Assembly (NCBI RefSeq): GCF_017745275.1
Contig: NZ_JAGHZS010000002.1
Span: 607,859 to 671,858, forward strand
Reading direction: 5' to 3'
DNA length: 64,000 bases
From: Chitinophaga sp.
GTDB lineage: Bacteria; Bacteroidota; Bacteroidia; Chitinophagales; Chitinophagaceae
Within the stretch, counting starts at the first letter, position 1, and each line of letters begins with the position of its first letter. This document shows, piece after piece, positions 61,801-64,000 of the stretch. Below the pieces are notes generated by a model, which was not told the origin of the DNA, made no database searches, and saw only the letters and a program-made list of their open reading frames with translations. Both the position numbers and the translations under genes were made by a program.

Positions 61801-64000
61801 TAAATTATTGCTGTATCAAAATAACTGTACGCCCAAACCTTATATCGACAACTGTTTGCCAGCGAATGGTAACAAAGGAGACACCATTACCCTAAAAGGA
61901 CTGAACTTTTCGCAGGTATCTGGCCTCATGTTGGGAGATCAACCCGCACCGTATTTTAAGGTGGTAGATGCATCAACCATTGTCTTTGTGGTGGGCAATC
62001 GTTTTACCGGAAATATTCAAGTGACCAATTCCGCGGGAACAGGTACCTGGAATGGATTTAGTTTTGGTCGAGCTCCGGTCATCCAGCGGATATCGCCTCT
62101 GATGGGACCCGTAGGGACAGAAGTTACTATTACAGGTGAAAATTTTAGCGCTGTTGCCAGTGAAAATACCGTTAATTTCAGTGGTGTAACAGCGGAGGTC
62201 ATCAGTGCTACAACTACTGCTCTGAAAGTAAAGGTGCCTGCTCATACCAGTACAGGGCCTATTTCCGTGACTTCCGGACAGCATGTGGGCGAGTACACCG
62301 AATTCTTTAGAGTAACCTTCCCCGGCCCTAAAAAAGGCTTTTCTACTTCTACCTTTGATCTGAATCTAAGATTACATGGCCGTGCCGGAGGGGTGTTAAT
62401 GGATATGGATAATGATGGTAAGCAGGATATTATTACTCATGATTATGACAACCTCATTATTTACCGTAATACCAGTACACCGGGTAAAATGCAATTTGAT
62501 GAACCATTTTTTATTCCTATCAAAGGAAAAGGTTTTTTGAATCCATTGAAGGATACCGCCGAATGGGTCATCATTATAGGGACGCCTACGCCGTTGTCTA
62601 ACCCGGCGGTCATGGACTTAAATACTGATGGTAAGCCAGATATCGCTATCTATAATCCGGAAAATAGTCAGCTCTATATTTATCTCAATAACAGCACTAC
62701 CGGAAGTATTCAACTCCAGTCTCCTTATACCGTAACCTCACCCAATGCGTCCTGTATCTCTATTCATGATTTCGATGGGGATGGAAAGCCGGATATCATC
62801 CATGCGTCGCCAGATGGAGTGAGGATGTTCAGAAATACCGGGGCAGGTAATACTTTCTCATTAGATGATCCTGTGGCATTCAGAGAGTTTTATTCCCACG
62901 GCCCTGACAAGATTAAGACACTGGCCTTTGCAGATATCAATAAAGATGGCAAGATAGATGTTTATGACGGTCGAACGGTTTATTATAATAATAGTATTCC
63001 TGGAAGAATAAATGTGAGTTGGAATAAGTTCGAAATAGGAGCGCGTGATGTAGTGGTGGCATTGAATGACTGGAATAATAATGATAAAGTAGACGTGGCA
63101 TTGGTGGCAGCAGATAGAACCGGAAATTTTGATCTGATATTAGATTTTTGTAAAAATAACGTAGACCCCGATGGTTCAGTTTATGGACGCCCCTTTGAAT
63201 ACGATTCCTATGGGTTTGTACCTCTCTGGGCGAATCAGATAGCGCCGGGAGATTTTGATGGAGATGGATTACCAGACCTTTTGATGAACCACAGTGCGCT
63301 TGGCGGCAAAGGAAGTCTGATGAAGAATGTGAGCACCAGCGACTCTATCAGGTTTCTACCTTTTGTGCCTGTACGCAATGGCGTCGATGGCAGTGGTTGG
63401 GCTGCAGTGGGTGATCTGGATGGCGATTCCAAACCGGACCTGGTCCTTTTTGGAAATCGGGAATGTGGTACCTGGGTATCCAGAAACAGGTATGATGAAG
63501 TGGCCAACCTCTCACTTTGTAACGGCGTGGATACCAGTATTACCAGTAATATCAGCGGGAATAAATACCAGTGGCAGGTATTGAAAACAGGCGGCGATTT
63601 CACGGATATTTTCAACGATACGTTATATGCCAATACCACCGGTAAAACATTACAACTGAAACACGTAGGTGCTTCTATTAATGGGTTTACATATCGTTGC
63701 CTCGTGGACAACAACCCCGGTGAATATACCGGCATCCAGGTAACACCTAACACATTCCCCTTTTTAGACCTGGATTTGGCAGACATGACAGGCACCTATT
63801 GTCCTGGAACACGGGTTGTTCTTAGAACGACTGCTTATGCTGTTGGTGATGCATCAGAATACCAATGGTGGATGGATGATAGTGTACGTCTCAATAACAA
63901 GGCACCTAATTATGTAGTTGATACCTTGACAGAAAATCACCGTTTCCAGGCGAAGATCATCAGCAAAGGAGTTTGTCCGGATAAAGCGATAGCAGAGAGT
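58886..64000 (+). CDS. Giant secreted protein with IPT/TIG and FG-GAP repeats (5' part)
   Basis: The frame stays open from ATG 58886 to the window end (1705 codons), so the C-terminus is missing. A signal peptide (SVFIFLFVVGISIVRG, about residues 16-31) starts it. Residues about 40-360 hold BNR/Asp-box-like repeats (STDRGQTW, LDSGYTW, IDGGVTW) of a sortilin-like propeller. IPT/TIG-like domains follow at about 370-620, including SPLEGPVGTTVTITGANFG. FG-GAP/VCBS repeats with Asp-rich calcium loops (ADLDGDGKPDL, ADVNNDGKIDL, QDMDGDGRADV) lie at about 635-980. More IPT domains come at about 990-1150, FG-GAP again at about 1170-1510, then Ig-like parts with Cys. It is probably a surface adhesin or carbohydrate-binding protein, perhaps with a T9SS sorting signal beyond the window. 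Confidence 0.85.
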   Translation, partial: MLYCKSRYASLRRSLSVFIFLFVVGISIVRGQVREVYRTAAYEEILSYSFGTPAEGYATFRDHNPYNDHNMLAYTGDSGRTFMPIAVSWTNTNRNGMPVDTTAEIRILTATALSAKEVLLTAEIGRGDALLLSIDKGKTFRIVFAISSSVTFYDIRVNPLPGTNTVVILDGWSTHVSTDRGQTWKKVTDFAYQSRIGKLFAFSAVYVFACNVAGDNPVLYKSMADSTFRKMPIPADWSNAQFSMVSPSKGWAFVSEPVNGVNYNHLYVTLDSGYTWNKTPQNGSYIDSLLVVNMINDTLGFGAAQNNKLYKTIDGGVTWLRIARTSTFSERDWWGEDCQFKTMGNDYMWVSRKRILEMSNNGGGPAMMECLAASFSPLKARAGDPIIIKGDNFTIIDSVTLGGSRAASWQVINKNTLRVVAGSGTSGDLVIYTPVNTVSLKGYRAIPTFSDVFPKMGTTNTHVVLQGTSLTSVTQVKVGNIPAKAFKILGNDSIQISVPYTTNGIIQLIGPDTVITTNLFHYYRGPVISGISPLEGPVGTTVTITGANFGSTPDSNIVYFGGIRGQVISATSTSIKVKVPTGAPYKNISVTKGSLTATSPYAFNLTFPNGGSINPLSFGSAQSFDAGGLLQHPGRTAIADLDGDGKPDLITPDTKTNQVVISRNNSNGGIISFTDHEVITAGLSAPNALFKVVTADVNNDGKIDLSIGNNADGNTYIYINTSTPGDISYKPIPAIPGILLEVADINQDGRPDLVQRIENDAVVRTNYSESGTTSFENSTVTAFTYYESSIWDASAITLFGRPQPTLLFSFPMVGGGTGIYNYSLPDSLVLERAGVEADNDPVAGDYNKDGLFDYGTVNYGRSVAIASSTPGDNEKVGELNMIELKDFSSAPLSQVPTRALLQDMDGDGRADVLHGIKDAKKMYLYHNIYGEGAGYFATGTVLKLNNPVAYFTVADLDGDNKRDILLLDTVVNKLLLYQNNCTPKPYIDNCLPANGNKGDTITLKGLNFSQVSGLMLGDQPAPYFKVVDASTIVFVVGNRFTGNIQVTNSAGTGTWNGFSFGRAPVIQRISPLMGPVGTEVTITGENFSAVASENTVNFSGVTAEVISATTTALKVKVPAHTSTGPISVTSGQHVGEYTEFFRVTFPGPKKGFSTSTFDLNLRLHGRAGGVLMDMDNDGKQDIITHDYDNLIIYRNTSTPGKMQFDEPFFIPIKGKGFLNPLKDTAEWVIIIGTPTPLSNPAVMDLNTDGKPDIAIYNPENSQLYIYLNNSTTGSIQLQSPYTVTSPNASCISIHDFDGDGKPDIIHASPDGVRMFRNTGAGNTFSLDDPVAFREFYSHGPDKIKTLAFADINKDGKIDVYDGRTVYYNNSIPGRINVSWNKFEIGARDVVVALNDWNNNDKVDVALVAADRTGNFDLILDFCKNNVDPDGSVYGRPFEYDSYGFVPLWANQIAPGDFDGDGLPDLLMNHSALGGKGSLMKNVSTSDSIRFLPFVPVRNGVDGSGWAAVGDLDGDSKPDLVLFGNRECGTWVSRNRYDEVANLSLCNGVDTSITSNISGNKYQWQVLKTGGDFTDIFNDTLYANTTGKTLQLKHVGASINGFTYRCLVDNNPGEYTGIQVTPNTFPFLDLDLADMTGTYCPGTRVVLRTTAYAVGDASEYQWWMDDSVRLNNKAPNYVVDTLTENHRFQAKIISKGVCPDKAIAES

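Overview
The window looks like chromosomal DNA of a Bacteroidota soil-type glycan degrader, most likely Chitinophagaceae and probably close to Chitinophaga. Supporting signs are an ECF-sigma/FecR/SusC/SusD polysaccharide utilisation locus (PUL), several signal-peptide or lipobox glycan-active enzymes, promoter boxes of the TAnnTTTG type, and an almost complete lack of Shine-Dalgarno sites (hsp20 is the exception). The genus is inferred from gene content only.

Layout. 1-5.8 kb: accessory genes, namely a DyP-type peroxidase, AraC and HxlR regulators, a SnoaL-like protein, a membrane protein, an exported alpha/beta hydrolase and an atypical SDR. 5.8-7.4 kb: a beta-helix lipoprotein. 8.0-31.7 kb: a large PUL. 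It runs ECF sigma, MauE-like protein, small exported protein, FecR anti-sigma, SusC, SusD, GH172 (DUF2961), sodium symporter, GATase1-like protein, ceramidase-like amidase, GAT-like/(alpha/alpha)-toroid protein, SGNH acetylesterase, second GH172, GH43 and a HisD-family dehydrogenase. A convergent AraC regulator and a third, larger DUF2961 protein close it. The exported enzymes would trim a furanoside-rich glycan (fructofuranose or D-arabinofuranose are the known GH172 substrates). The symporter would import the product, and three leaderless proteins would process it in the cytoplasm. An AraC-style direct repeat with 21 bp spacing lies between the AraC gene and the third GH172.

31.7-40.1 kb: EthD-like protein, Hsp20, an AT-rich AlbA_2/ATPase gene followed by an in-frame decayed repeat, a LysR/exported creatininase pair, and an ABC-2 exporter operon. 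40.9-43.2 kb: kynureninase and tryptophan 2,3-dioxygenase. 43.4-45.6 kb: a GH95-like enzyme. 45.7-51.5 kb: a complete eight-gene urease operon on the minus strand (ureA-B-C-E-F-G-D plus a UreH-type membrane protein). 52-58.3 kb: SDR, exported proteins of unknown function, a DoxX/Crp pair, a polymer-forming-like protein, and AraC-VOC-DUF1569. From 58.9 kb to the window end: the first 1705 codons of a giant secreted protein with BNR-like, IPT/TIG, FG-GAP/VCBS and Ig-like parts.

No rRNA, tRNA, CRISPR array or intact insertion sequence was recognised. Three intergenic stretches hold what look like decayed coding sequences.
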